From CAWFPR01 sp963817635 (GTDB lineage Bacteria > Acidobacteriota > Vicinamibacteria > Vicinamibacterales > 2-12-FULL-66-21): DNA of 64,000 nt. Under the pieces are notes generated by a model. That model was not told the origin of the DNA. It searched no databases and saw only the letters and a program-made list of their open reading frames with translations. How positions within the stretch are numbered: position 1 is the stretch's first letter; each line of letters begins with the position of its first letter. The stretch spans positions 310,001 to 374,000 of the forward strand of contig CAWFPR010000002.1 of assembly GCA_963817635.1 (NCBI GenBank), given 5' to 3'. Of this stretch, positions 16,474 to 25,503 are shown one piece after another. The position numbers were made by a program, and so were the translations under genes.

Positions 16474-16881
16474 GTGTTCAGGTATCGCCGCCGCGTCGAA
16501 TTCGCGGAGACCGACATGGCCGGCATCGTCCACTTCGCCATGTTCTTTCGCTATATGGAAGAGGCCGAGCACGCGCTGTGGCGCGCGGCGGGGCTGACGA
16601 TTGCGTCGCCGGGCGAGACGATTGGCTGGCCGCGGGTCTCGGCGGCATTCGACTATCGGGCGCCGTTGCATTTCGAGGACGAATTCGAGGTCACGGTCGA
16701 AATCGCGCGCGTGTCCCGGCGAACGATCGATTACGCGTTCACCGTTACGCACGACGGCCGCGCCGTCGGCAGCGGATCGATCACTACCGCGTCTGTCAGC
16801 AAGGCGCCGGGCGGGCCAATGAAGTCCGTCGCCCTTCCACCCGACGTCGTTGCCCGGCTGCGGAGCGTTCTCGACGCCTGA
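16474..16881 (+). CDS. Acyl-CoA thioesterase, YbgC/4-hydroxybenzoyl-CoA type (hotdog fold)
   Basis: A 135-residue hotdog-fold thioesterase. The signature FAETDMAGIVHFAMFFRYMEEA contains the catalytic Asp in TDMAGIVH, and PLHFEDEFEVTVEIARVSRRT fits the central strand region. GTG 16474 is chosen because CTGGAG lies seven bases upstream; a TTG six bases earlier is too close to that site. It hydrolyses short or aromatic acyl thioesters in this family. It lies on the same strand after the halogenase-like gene (77-bp gap with repeats), so it may release a thioester product made there. Confidence 0.88.
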   Translation: MFRYRRRVEFAETDMAGIVHFAMFFRYMEEAEHALWRAAGLTIASPGETIGWPRVSAAFDYRAPLHFEDEFEVTVEIARVSRRTIDYAFTVTHDGRAVGSGSITTASVSKAPGGPMKSVALPPDVVARLRSVLDA

Positions 16882-16912
16882 GCGGCCCGCGAGCGGGTAT
16901 GATGGCGCTCGA

Positions 16913-18574
16913 ATGTCCACGCGTGCGTTTCTCCTACTGGGTGCACTGTGTCTGGCCCAGCAGCCCGCCTCGCCGGCGCCACCTCCGCCGCCGGTGATCA
17001 CGGTCCCGGCTGGCGCCTCGGCAGTCGAGCAGACGGCCGCAGGCACGAGCCCGGGCGCGACGCTTGTCGAGTCGTTCGACGGGCTGGGTGTCGGCTTCGA
17101 AGGCCCCCAGGGCACGGCGAACCTGCGACAGCCTTCCGACAACACGCTCGCGGTCGGCCCCGACCACATCGTGCAGATCGTGAATTCGCGGACGGCGATT
17201 TTCACCAAGCGCGGTCGCCGGTTCGACACGACCGGCCGGGTGCTGTACGGCCCCGTGCCGACGAACAACGTCTTCAAGGGGTTCGGCGGCGAGTGCGAAG
17301 CGAAGAACAACGGCGACGCCGTGGTCCGGTACGACCAGCTCGCCGATCGCTGGCTGATCGTGATGCCGATCTTCTCGCGCGGCCCGGTGCGTCCGGATCG
17401 GCCGGCCGAGTGGAAGGGCGGGGAGGCCGCGCACGTCAGTCCGGCCGGTCGCCCGCCGGATCGGTCGGACGCGCTCTTCCAGCCTCCGCCCACACCGCCG
17501 GAGGCCGCGCCTGCGGGCCGGCGAGGGCAGCCGGGTCAGCGGCCGCCGCAGCAGCAGGGGCCCTACTCGATGTGCTACGCGGTCAGCGCGGGGCCCGATC
17601 CGATGGGCGCGTACTACCGCTACGAGTTCCTGCGGCCGCTCTTTCCCGACTATCCGAGACCCGCGGTGTGGCCCGACGGCTATTACCTGCCGACCAGCAC
17701 GGGCGACGAGGTGATCCAGAAGCATGCGTGCGTGGTCGAACGCGCGAAGATGCTGAAGGGTGAGCGGGCCTCCGAACAGTGCGTCGTCATTGACGGCGTC
17801 AACTTCCTGAACAACGCCGACCTGGATGGAAAGAGCCTGCCGCCGGCGGGAGCGCCGAATATCATGATGGCGACCGGCGGCACGCAGCTGAAACAGAGCT
17901 TCGAGGACGACGGGATCTACGCGTGGAAGTTCCACGTGGATTGGGCGAATCCGGCGAAGACCGCGGTGAGCGGCCCGGTGAAGATCGCGGTCGCGCCCTA
18001 TCACTACCTCTGCGACGGTCAGCTCACCCACTGCGTGCCGCAGCCGGGGTCCGATCGGCGGCTCGACGCCCAGGGCGACAAGATCATGGCCCGGCTCGTG
18101 TACCGCCGCGTGGGCGACCGCGAGTCGGTCGTGGCCGTGCACTCGGTGAACACCTCGTCCGGCGGAGGTGGAGTACGCTGGTACGAGTTCCGCGTGGATC
18201 GGGCGCGAAACCTCTCACTGTTCCAGCAGGGCACCTATGCCCCGGACGCCAGCTTCCGCTGGATGGGCAGTCCGGCCGTGGACAGGCAGGGGAACATCGG
18301 GATCGGCTATTCGTTCGGCGGTGGGACGGCCTTCGCCGGCCAGCGCTTCGCGGCGCGCCGCGCCGGGGATCCGCCGGGGCAGCTGACGCTCGCCGAAACG
18401 ACGCTCGTCGAGGGCGAGGCTGCCCAGACGCCGATGCGGTGGGAGGACTACTCGCAGACCGCGATCGACCCGTCGGACGACTGCACGATCTGGTACGTCG
18501 GCGATTACATCAGGAAGGACCAGACGAGCTACTCGACCCGCATCGGAGCGTTTCGAATTTCAGGGTGCTCGTAG
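16913..18574 (+). CDS. Large secreted protein, function unknown
   Basis: A 553-residue protein with a short signal-like N-terminus (RAFLLLGALCLAQQ) and a proline-rich linker. It has beta-propeller-like alternating segments (NTLAVGPDHIVQIVNS, DQLADRWLIVMPIFS, VVYRRV-like LVYRRVGDRES) and a central low-complexity insert rich in Pro, Gln and Gly (PPTPPEAAPAGRRGQPGQR). I do not recognise a catalytic motif. ATG 16913 starts the signal sequence; homology-like sequence does not extend upstream. Probably extracellular or periplasmic. The next gene begins after a heptad array. Confidence 0.75.
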   Translation: MSTRAFLLLGALCLAQQPASPAPPPPPVITVPAGASAVEQTAAGTSPGATLVESFDGLGVGFEGPQGTANLRQPSDNTLAVGPDHIVQIVNSRTAIFTKRGRRFDTTGRVLYGPVPTNNVFKGFGGECEAKNNGDAVVRYDQLADRWLIVMPIFSRGPVRPDRPAEWKGGEAAHVSPAGRPPDRSDALFQPPPTPPEAAPAGRRGQPGQRPPQQQGPYSMCYAVSAGPDPMGAYYRYEFLRPLFPDYPRPAVWPDGYYLPTSTGDEVIQKHACVVERAKMLKGERASEQCVVIDGVNFLNNADLDGKSLPPAGAPNIMMATGGTQLKQSFEDDGIYAWKFHVDWANPAKTAVSGPVKIAVAPYHYLCDGQLTHCVPQPGSDRRLDAQGDKIMARLVYRRVGDRESVVAVHSVNTSSGGGGVRWYEFRVDRARNLSLFQQGTYAPDASFRWMGSPAVDRQGNIGIGYSFGGGTAFAGQRFAARRAGDPPGQLTLAETTLVEGEAAQTPMRWEDYSQTAIDPSDDCTIWYVGDYIRKDQTSYSTRIGAFRISGCS

Positions 18575-18622
18575 CGGACTGCGGACTGCGGACCGCGGAC
18601 CGCGGAGAGCGGAGAGCGGAGG
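18575..18622. repeat. Heptad array, GCGGACT/GCGGACC/GCGGAGA type
   Basis: Seven units: GCGGACT, GCGGACT, GCGGACC, GCGGACC, GCGGAGA, GCGGAGA, GCGGAGG. Strictly 7-bp spaced, starting right after the stop codon and ending six bases before the next start codon. The same unit family in inverse orientation is at 38802. Confidence 0.85.
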
Positions 18623-18627
18623 CTGAC

Positions 18628-18924
18628 ATGAAGGTACTGGCAGATATCTCGATTATCCCGATCGGTGTGGGAACGTCGCTTTCGAGGTACGTCGCCGCGT
18701 GCGAGCGCGAGCTGCGCAGCTCTGGGCTCGAGCCCCAGTTGCACGCATTCGGCACGAACGTCGAGGGGGAGTGGGACGCGGTCTTCGCCGCCGTCAAGCG
18801 GTGCCACGAGGCGATGCACGCGATGGGCGCGCCGCGCGTCAGCACGAGCATGCGCCTGGGCACGCGCGTGGACAAGGACCAGGCACTCGCGGACAAGGTG
18901 CGCAGCGTTGAAGAGAAACTCTGA
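18628..18924 (+). CDS. MTH1187/YqgV-family thiamine-binding protein
   Basis: A 98-residue small alpha/beta protein of the MTH1187 (DUF77) family: ISIIPIGVGTSLSRYVA at the N-terminus, then LQLHAFGT-like QLHAFGTNVEGEWDAVFAAV and a C-terminal AMGAPRVSTSMRLGTR. Members are cytoplasmic, oligomeric and bind thiamine-like ligands. The ATG at 18628 follows the repeat array, whose last unit (GCGGAGG) supplies the only Shine-Dalgarno-like sequence. It is 16 bp upstream of the BNR protein gene on the same strand. Confidence 0.88.
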   Translation: MKVLADISIIPIGVGTSLSRYVAACERELRSSGLEPQLHAFGTNVEGEWDAVFAAVKRCHEAMHAMGAPRVSTSMRLGTRVDKDQALADKVRSVEEKL

Positions 18925-18940
18925 AGAGGGGAGAACCGAC

Positions 18941-21900
18941 ATGCGTCGCTCTACATACATCGCGCTGGTCCCGGTGGCGGCGCTGGCGCTCGTCACGCTG
19001 CACGCCCAGGGGGTGGTACTTCAGCGTCCTGCCGCCACACCGATCGTGCGCATCACGATCCCGCTCCCGCCGAAGCCTCCGCTGGCCCGAGTGGATCCGG
19101 CGCTGTTCAACGGGCTGAAGTACCGGCTCGTCGGGCCGTCGCGCGGCGGGCGCGTGACGACGGTCACCGGTGTGCCGTCGCAGCCGAAGACGTTCTACAT
19201 GGGCGTGGCGAGCGGCGGACTCTTCCGCACGACGGACGGCGGCGAGAATTGGGTCCCGATCAGCGACGGCAAGATTCCGCTCGGCTCGATGGGCTCGATC
19301 GCCGTCGCCGATTCCGATCCGAACATCATCTACGTCGGCACCGGTTCGGACGGCGTGCGCAGCAACGTGTCCACGGGGCGCGGGATCTACAAGACCACCA
19401 ACGGCGGCGAGACGTTCCAGTTCGCCGGCCTCTACAACGCCGGCCAGGTCGGCGCGGTCAGGATTCATCCGGCGAACCCCGACATCGCCTGGGTGGCCGC
19501 CTACGGCGACGCCTTCAAGCGGAACGACGAGCGCGGCGTCTTCAAGACCACCGACGGCGGCAAGACCTGGCGCAAGGTGCTCTACGTCAACGACGGCGTA
19601 GGCGCCATGGACGTCGAACTGCAGCCGGGGAACCCGGACGTCGTCTACGCGTGGATGTCGCGACTGGAACGCAAGCCCTGGACCATCATCAGCGGCTCGA
19701 AGGACGGGGGGTTCTTCAAGAGCACCGACGGCGGGGAGCATTTCACGAAGATCACGAATGGCCTGCCGACTGACCTGATTGGGAAAGCGAACCTCGCGGT
19801 CACCGCGGCGAAGCCGGATCGCATCTACGCGCTCGTCGAGGCGCTGCCGGGCGGCGGCTTCTACCGATCGGACGACGCAGGGCAGAGCTGGACGCTGGTC
19901 AACGCGCAGGGCTCGCTCATCCAGCGGCCGTTCTACTACACGACGCTCGGGGCCGACCCGACCAACGCCGATGTCGTCTACGCCGGCGCGGAAGGGTTCT
20001 TCAAGTCCACCGATGCCGGCAAGACCTTTACGTCGTTGCGCACGCCGCACGGCGACAACCACGACATCTGGATCAGTCCGAAGGACGGCAACACGATGAT
20101 CCAGTCGAACGACGGCGGCGCGAACGTCTCGTTCGATGGGGGCCGCACGTGGTCGTCACAGATGAACCAGCCGACGTCGGAGATCTACGGGGTGTGGATC
20201 GACGAGGAATTCCCCTACAACCTCTATGGTGCGCAGCAGGACAGCAATACCGTCATCATCACCAGCCAGGCCGACCCGTACGCCCGCGATGACTGGCGGA
20301 CCGGGCCGGGCTGCGAGACCGGGCCCATCATGCCGCACCCGGGCAACCCGAACATCGTCTACGGGGCGTGCAAGGGGCAATTCAGTGTGATGAACCTGAA
20401 GACCGGCCAGTCGAAGAACTACTGGATCGGCGCCCAGTCGCTTTACGGCAATCCCGCGAGCGACCTGATCTACCGCATGCAGCGTGTGTCGCCGATGGCC
20501 CTGTCGCCGCACGACCCCGCCGTCCTGTACTTCGGATCGCAGTACCTGCACCGCACGCGCGACATGGGCGTGACGTGGGAGAAGATTTCGCCGGACCTGA
20601 CCGCCCACCCCGACTGCTGTCAGGGCGCGAGCGGTGAGCCGATCACGCGCGACGTCACCGGCGAGGAGTTCTACAGCACGCTCTACGCGATCACCGAGTC
20701 TCCGCTGGAGAAGGGTGTCATCTGGACGGGGTCCAACGACGGCCCCTTCCACGTGACGCGCGACAATGGGAAGACCTGGACCGACGTGACGCCGAAGGAT
20801 CTCGAGCCTGGCGGGCGCGTCCAGTGGATCGAGGCGTCGCCGCACCGGAAGGGGGCGGCCTACTTCGCCGTCTATCGCTACCTGCTCGGCGACTATCAGC
20901 CCTACATCTACGCGACGAACGACTACGGAAAGACCTGGAAGCGCCTGACCGACGGGAAGAACGGCATTCCGGCCGACTGGCCGACCCGCGTCGTCCGGGA
21001 GGATCCCGACCGCGAAGGTCTGCTCTATGCCGGCACCGAGTTCGGCATGTTCATCTCGTTCGACAACGGCGCGCACTGGCAGGACTTCCAGTTGAACCTG
21101 CCGAACGTGCCGATCACCGACATCAAGGTGAACCGGAAGGACCTCGTCGTTACGACACAGGGTCGCGCCTTCTGGATTCTCGATAACATCAGCTCGCTCC
21201 ACCAGTTGGACACGACGTCCAGCGCGTCGGCGGTGCACCTCTACAAGCCGCGCGACGGATACCGCACGACCGTCGCGGCGCTCGGCCCGATGATCGAGTA
21301 CTACCTGCCGTCGGCGCCGTCCGATCCGGTCACGATCGAGATCCTCGATTCGACTGGTGCGGTCGTGAACACCTACAGCAGCAACGCGCCGGCCGGTGGC
21401 CGGGGCGGACGGGGCGGGCGCGGCGGCGGGCGCGGCGGCGACCCTGAAGATCCGGACGCCGCGATGGCGTTCGGCCGCGCGCGCGGCAACGCGGCGGCGA
21501 CCGGGCGCGTGACGAAGGACGCCGGCGTCAACCGTTTCATCTGGGACGTCCGCCATTCGTCGGGTCTCGCCGTGCCGCCGGGCGCGTATCAGGCGCGGCT
21601 GAAGGTGGGCAGCACGACGGAGACGCAGCCGTTCACCGTCCTGATCGACCCCAACGTGGCGGCCGAAGGGACGAGCGTCGCGGACCTGAAGGAGCAGTTC
21701 GACCACAACATGCGGACGCGCGACCTGGTCACCCGCGTGAACGAGCTCGTGACGCGCGTGCGCGAGGCGCAGGCGAAGCTGAAGGGCGCGACGGGCGCCG
21801 ATGCGGCCAGAGCGAAACAGGTCGACGCCGTCGCGGCGAAGCTCCTGACCGAGCCGGTGCGATACGGCAAGCCGGGTCTCCAGGAGCACATCCGGTACCT

Positions 21901-22024
21901 GGCCGGCATGACGACCCGCGTGGATCAGAAGGTCGGGCGCGACGCACTCGAGCGGTACCAGGTCCTGAAGGCGGAGCTCGAGGCGGTGCGCGCCGAGGTG
22001 GACAAGCTGCTCGGGGCGTCGTGA
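18941..22024 (+). CDS. Secreted BNR/VPS10-type beta-propeller protein
   Basis: A 1027-residue exported protein with a signal peptide (VPVAALALVTLHAQ). It is built of sortilin/BNR-like propeller repeats, each with Asp-box-like SxDGGxTW segments: FRTTDGGENW, YKTTNGGETF, FKTTDGGKTW, FKSTDGGEHF, YATNDYGKTW. A glycine/arginine-rich low-complexity stretch (GGRGGRGGRGGG) separates the propellers from a C-terminal region that begins NRFIWDVRHSSGL and ends in a helical segment. Similar proteins are annotated as glycosyl-hydrolase-like, but I see no hydrolase catalytic site. ATG 18941 has GAGGGGAGA upstream. Confidence 0.88.
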   Translation: MRRSTYIALVPVAALALVTLHAQGVVLQRPAATPIVRITIPLPPKPPLARVDPALFNGLKYRLVGPSRGGRVTTVTGVPSQPKTFYMGVASGGLFRTTDGGENWVPISDGKIPLGSMGSIAVADSDPNIIYVGTGSDGVRSNVSTGRGIYKTTNGGETFQFAGLYNAGQVGAVRIHPANPDIAWVAAYGDAFKRNDERGVFKTTDGGKTWRKVLYVNDGVGAMDVELQPGNPDVVYAWMSRLERKPWTIISGSKDGGFFKSTDGGEHFTKITNGLPTDLIGKANLAVTAAKPDRIYALVEALPGGGFYRSDDAGQSWTLVNAQGSLIQRPFYYTTLGADPTNADVVYAGAEGFFKSTDAGKTFTSLRTPHGDNHDIWISPKDGNTMIQSNDGGANVSFDGGRTWSSQMNQPTSEIYGVWIDEEFPYNLYGAQQDSNTVIITSQADPYARDDWRTGPGCETGPIMPHPGNPNIVYGACKGQFSVMNLKTGQSKNYWIGAQSLYGNPASDLIYRMQRVSPMALSPHDPAVLYFGSQYLHRTRDMGVTWEKISPDLTAHPDCCQGASGEPITRDVTGEEFYSTLYAITESPLEKGVIWTGSNDGPFHVTRDNGKTWTDVTPKDLEPGGRVQWIEASPHRKGAAYFAVYRYLLGDYQPYIYATNDYGKTWKRLTDGKNGIPADWPTRVVREDPDREGLLYAGTEFGMFISFDNGAHWQDFQLNLPNVPITDIKVNRKDLVVTTQGRAFWILDNISSLHQLDTTSSASAVHLYKPRDGYRTTVAALGPMIEYYLPSAPSDPVTIEILDSTGAVVNTYSSNAPAGGRGGRGGRGGGRGGDPEDPDAAMAFGRARGNAAATGRVTKDAGVNRFIWDVRHSSGLAVPPGAYQARLKVGSTTETQPFTVLIDPNVAAEGTSVADLKEQFDHNMRTRDLVTRVNELVTRVREAQAKLKGATGADAARAKQVDAVAAKLLTEPVRYGKPGLQEHIRYLAGMTTRVDQKVGRDALERYQVLKAELEAVRAEVDKLLGAS

Positions 22025-22057
22025 AGGATTCGGACTGCTGATTGGAGACTGCAGATT

Positions 22058-22081
22058 GGGGCGCTCCTCCCCGGGCGCCCT
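22058..22081. terminator. Hairpin between convergent genes
   Basis: GGGCGC at 22059-22064 pairs with GCGCCC at 22075-22080 around a 10-nt loop, followed on the plus strand by TATTTC. It lies between the BNR gene end and the GspE gene end and could terminate transcription from the plus side. Confidence 0.45.
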
Positions 22082-23822
22082 ATTTCCCGGTCACTCTCAA
22101 CAGCTCGGCCACGCTCGTCACGCCGGCGAGCACCTTCTCGATCGCGGCTTCGCGCAGCGTGCGCATTCCCTCGCGCCTGGCGGCCTCGACGATGTCCGGC
22201 GACGACGCCTGGCGGGCGACGAGGCCGCGTATGCGTTCGCTGATCGGCATCAACTGGAAGATGCCGTCGCGGCCGACGTAGCCGGTCTGTCGGCAGTTCA
22301 GGCACCCCGTGCCGCGCCGCAGGGGGCGCCCTGCGAGTTCGTCGAGGTGCATGCCGAGGCCGGCCGCCTCTTCGGCTGATGCGGCGTACCCTTCGCTGCA
22401 ATGCGGGCAGATCACCCGCACCAGGCGCTGCGCGACGATCCCGATCACGGTCGAGAGCACGAGGAAGTGCGGCACGCCGAGGTCGATCAGGCGCGTGATC
22501 GCCGACGGCGCGTCGTTCGTGTGCAGCGTCGAGAAGACGAGGTGGCCGGTCAGCGCCGCCTGCACGGCGTTCTCCGCGGTTTCCGTGTCGCGGATCTCGC
22601 CGACCATGATGATGTCGGGATCCTGGCGCAGCACCGTGCGCAGCGCTGCCGCGAACGTCAGGTCGATCGCCGGCCGCACCGACACCTGGTTCAGGTCCTC
22701 GTGCACCATCTCGATCGGATCCTCGATCGTGACGATGTTCACCTCCGGTCTCGACAGGTGCTTCAACACCGAATAGAGCGTCGTCGTCTTGCCGCTGCCG
22801 GTGGGGCCGGTCACGAGGATGATGCCGTGCGTGCTGCCGAGGAAGGTCTCGAACAGGGCAAGGTCGGGCGCCGAGAACCCGAGCTGGTCGATCCGGTTCA
22901 GGAGGACGTCGGGGTCGAAGATCCGGAGAACGGCCTTTTCCCCGAACACCGTCGGCATGGTCGAGACCCGCAGTTCGATCTCGCGTCCGGCCTGGTCCCG
23001 CTTGATGCGGCCGTCCTGGGGCCGCCGCTTTTCCGCGAGGTTGCATCCCGACAGCAGCTTGATGCGCGAGATGATCGCCTGGTAGACGATGCGCGGGATA
23101 ACGTGGACGTCGTGGAGCATGCCGTCGATGCGCAGCCGCACGAGCGTGACGTTGCGCTTCGGCTCGAAGTGGATGTCCGAGGCGCGCTGATCGAACGCGT
23201 AGTTGAGAAGATGGTCGAGCGCCTTGACGACGGGGGCGGCGGCCGGATCCATCTCGTCGGACTGCGCGGAGAGGTATTCCTGGTTGCCCAGGTCGAAGGA
23301 CGGCAGGCGGCGCGCGGCAAGCTGCTTTTCGGCCGTCTTGAGGCTGGTGCGCAGGTCGTAGAAATTCTTCGTGACCGCCTCGACGTCCGCATGCGTGGCG
23401 ACGACGCGCTCGACCTCGAGGCCGCTGACGTTCTTGATGTCGTCGAGCGGAAACGCGGCCAGCGGATCGTGCACCGCAACGGTCAGCGTCGTCGCGGTCT
23501 TCGCAATCGCGACGAGTCCATGGCGCCGCGCAAAGGCAGCCGAGAGCGCGCCGGTGACGACGTCGAGATCGAGCTCCAGCGGGTTGATCTTGACGAATCG
23601 CAATCCGGAGAACGCCGCAAGCGCTTCCGCGATCTGGACCTCCGACGCGAGCTTCAACTCCACGACGGTAGGCACGATGCTCAGCGAGTTGGCCCGCGCG
23701 AAACGCCGTACCCGCTCGGCCTGCTCGCGGGTCAGCACCTTGCGGAACATCAGGATCTGGAGCAGGTCGGCGCCGGCCGCGGACGTCTGGACCGGCGGGC
23801 CGGGTTTTCTGGGAATGGCCAT
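22080..23822 (-). CDS. Type IV pilus / type II secretion ATPase, GspE/PilB family
   Basis: A 580-residue hexameric secretion ATPase. The N-terminal GspE/MshEN-like domain covers about residues 15-150; the core contains the ASDIHFEP box (215-221), Walker A GPTGSGKTTTL (339-349), the Asp box TIEDPIE, Walker B IIMVGEIRDTETA and the His box GHLVFSTLHTND. A four-cysteine zinc site is present as CPHC and CLNC. It powers pilus assembly or secretion from the cytoplasmic face. ATG 23822 (MAIPRKP) starts just before the conserved N-domain. No other pilus genes are in the window. Confidence 0.93.
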   Translation of the reverse strand: MAIPRKPGPPVQTSAAGADLLQILMFRKVLTREQAERVRRFARANSLSIVPTVVELKLASEVQIAEALAAFSGLRFVKINPLELDLDVVTGALSAAFARRHGLVAIAKTATTLTVAVHDPLAAFPLDDIKNVSGLEVERVVATHADVEAVTKNFYDLRTSLKTAEKQLAARRLPSFDLGNQEYLSAQSDEMDPAAAPVVKALDHLLNYAFDQRASDIHFEPKRNVTLVRLRIDGMLHDVHVIPRIVYQAIISRIKLLSGCNLAEKRRPQDGRIKRDQAGREIELRVSTMPTVFGEKAVLRIFDPDVLLNRIDQLGFSAPDLALFETFLGSTHGIILVTGPTGSGKTTTLYSVLKHLSRPEVNIVTIEDPIEMVHEDLNQVSVRPAIDLTFAAALRTVLRQDPDIIMVGEIRDTETAENAVQAALTGHLVFSTLHTNDAPSAITRLIDLGVPHFLVLSTVIGIVAQRLVRVICPHCSEGYAASAEEAAGLGMHLDELAGRPLRRGTGCLNCRQTGYVGRDGIFQLMPISERIRGLVARQASSPDIVEAARREGMRTLREAAIEKVLAGVTSVAELLRVTGK

Positions 23823-24001
23823 CGGATGGGATGAATTATAGACGCGTCCGTCCGGATAGCGGCAGCCGCGGCACGCGGGCCAGCGGAACACGGAATCGCA
23901 CAGGGGGAACGGCGAGACGGAGGCGCCGAGAGGTTCCGGTGCAGACCGCGGAGAACGCGCGATAGCGGGAGGCGTGCCGAATCGAGTACATTGGGGCGAC
24001 C

Positions 24002-25425
24002 GTGCCCGACCTGGCGAACCTCGAAATCGAACCAGCCCTGATGCGCGAAATGGCCGACGAGGTCGTTGCGCGCGCAGTTGACCATCTCGCCCGCCTGCAC
24101 GCGCAGCCGGCGTGCGGGGACGTGCAGGCCGAGGACCTGGCGCGAAGCCTGAGGGAACCGGCGCCGGAGCAGCCGGCGGACCTGCAAACGCTGCTCGATC
24201 CGTTGTTCGACGACTGGATTCCGCGGTCGTTCACCACTCCCGGGCCCGGCTACCTGGCCTACATCCCCGGCGGCGGCCTCTATCCCGCGGCGCTGGCTGA
24301 CTTCATCGCGGATACGACGAACCGCTACACGGGCGTCTGGCAGGCGGCGCCGGTGCTCCTGCAACTCGAGGCCAACGCGCTCGACTGGCTGCGCGACTGG
24401 ATGCAGTTCCCGGCGACGACGCGCGGCCTGTTCACGACCGGGGGATCGATGGCGAACTTCAACGCCATTGTCTGCGCGCGCGAGCGCCACCTCGGCACCG
24501 ACATCCGGCGCGGCGTCATGTACACGTCCACACAGGTGCACCACTCGGTGGCCAAGTCGGCGAAGCTCGCCGGGATCTTCGGCGACCGCGTGCGCAGCGT
24601 CGAAGTCGACGGCGACTTCCGTATTCGCGTCGATGCGCTCGATGCGGCCATCGAGACGGACCGGCGGAACGGATTGACGCCATTTCTCGCCGTCTCGTCG
24701 GCGGGCACCACGAACACCGGAGCGGTCGATCCGCTCGACGAGGTTGCCGACCTCTGCGTGCGCGAGCAGATCTGGCACCACGTCGACGGTGCCTACGGCG
24801 CGTTTCTTCCACGCGGTACCCGAGCTTCGCGCGCTCATGACGGGGCTTTCCCGCGCGGACTCGCTCACGCTCGATCCGCACAAGGGCATGTTCCTGCCGT
24901 ACGGCACGGGCGCGCTGCTGGTGCGCGACGGCGCGGCGCTGCGCGCGGCGCACGACGTGCCGCACGCCGGGTATCTTCCCGACATGCCCGAGGACGAGTT
25001 CTACGATCCCAGCCTGCACGGCCCGGACCTGTCGCGCGGCTTTCCCGGCCTGCGCGTGTGGCTGTGCGTGAAGATCTTCGGCGCCGCGAAGTTCCGTGCC
25101 GCGATCCTCGAAAAACGGACACTCGCGCTCGACGCCGCGCGGCGCATCGCCGCGATCCCGCGCATCGTCATGGACGCGGCGCCGCAGTTGTCGCTCTTCG
25201 CGTTCCACGTGACGGCTGCCGGCGCGACGCGTGCGGACGAGAACGCGGCGACGAGACGGCTGATCGACGGACGTGACCGGCCGAGGCCGCGTGATGCTGA
25301 CAGGGTGTACCGTTGACGGCCGCTTTCTTGCGCGCGTGTGCGTCCTCAGCTTCCGCACGCGCCAGGCCAGAATCGACGCGTGCGTCGAAGATATCGCCGC
25401 CGCCCTTCAATCCGCCACCCCGTAG
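24002..25425 (+). CDS. Pyridoxal-dependent (aromatic amino acid) decarboxylase, two frameshifts
   Basis: A PLP-dependent group II decarboxylase read through three frames. Frame 1 gives the N-terminal dimer segment and FTTGGSMANFNAI and HVDGAYGAF; frame 2 continues with SLTLDPHKGMFLPYG, the PLP lysine box, and GFPGLRVWLCVKIFG; frame 3 gives GRGRVMLTGCTVDGRF and the end at 25425. The breaks lie at about 24803-24809 (an extra T in GCGTTTCTTCC restores F-F-H-A-V when removed) and 25266-25275. All key residues remain, so I consider the gene intact in the organism. It removes the carboxyl group of an L-amino acid; the substrate is unclear. GTG or ATG upstream of 24002 is not excluded. Confidence 0.85.
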
Positions 25426-25440
25426 CCCCCAGGCGTCGAT

Positions 25441-25480
25441 CGCCGACCGCCGAGCCCCGACCGCCGAGCCCCGAGCGCTG
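25441..25480. repeat. Heptad array, CGACCGC/CGAGCCC type
   Basis: Five 7-bp units alternate CGACCGC and CGAGCCC (a 14-bp higher-order period) in the 78-bp spacer before the first amidohydrolase. Confidence 0.7.
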
Positions 25481-25503
25481 GACTGCGCTAATATCACCTG
25501 ACC

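Noticed and set aside
22401..23834. A 477-codon frame opposite the GspE gene.
   Set aside because: It mirrors the codons of a clear secretion ATPase with Walker motifs on the other strand.
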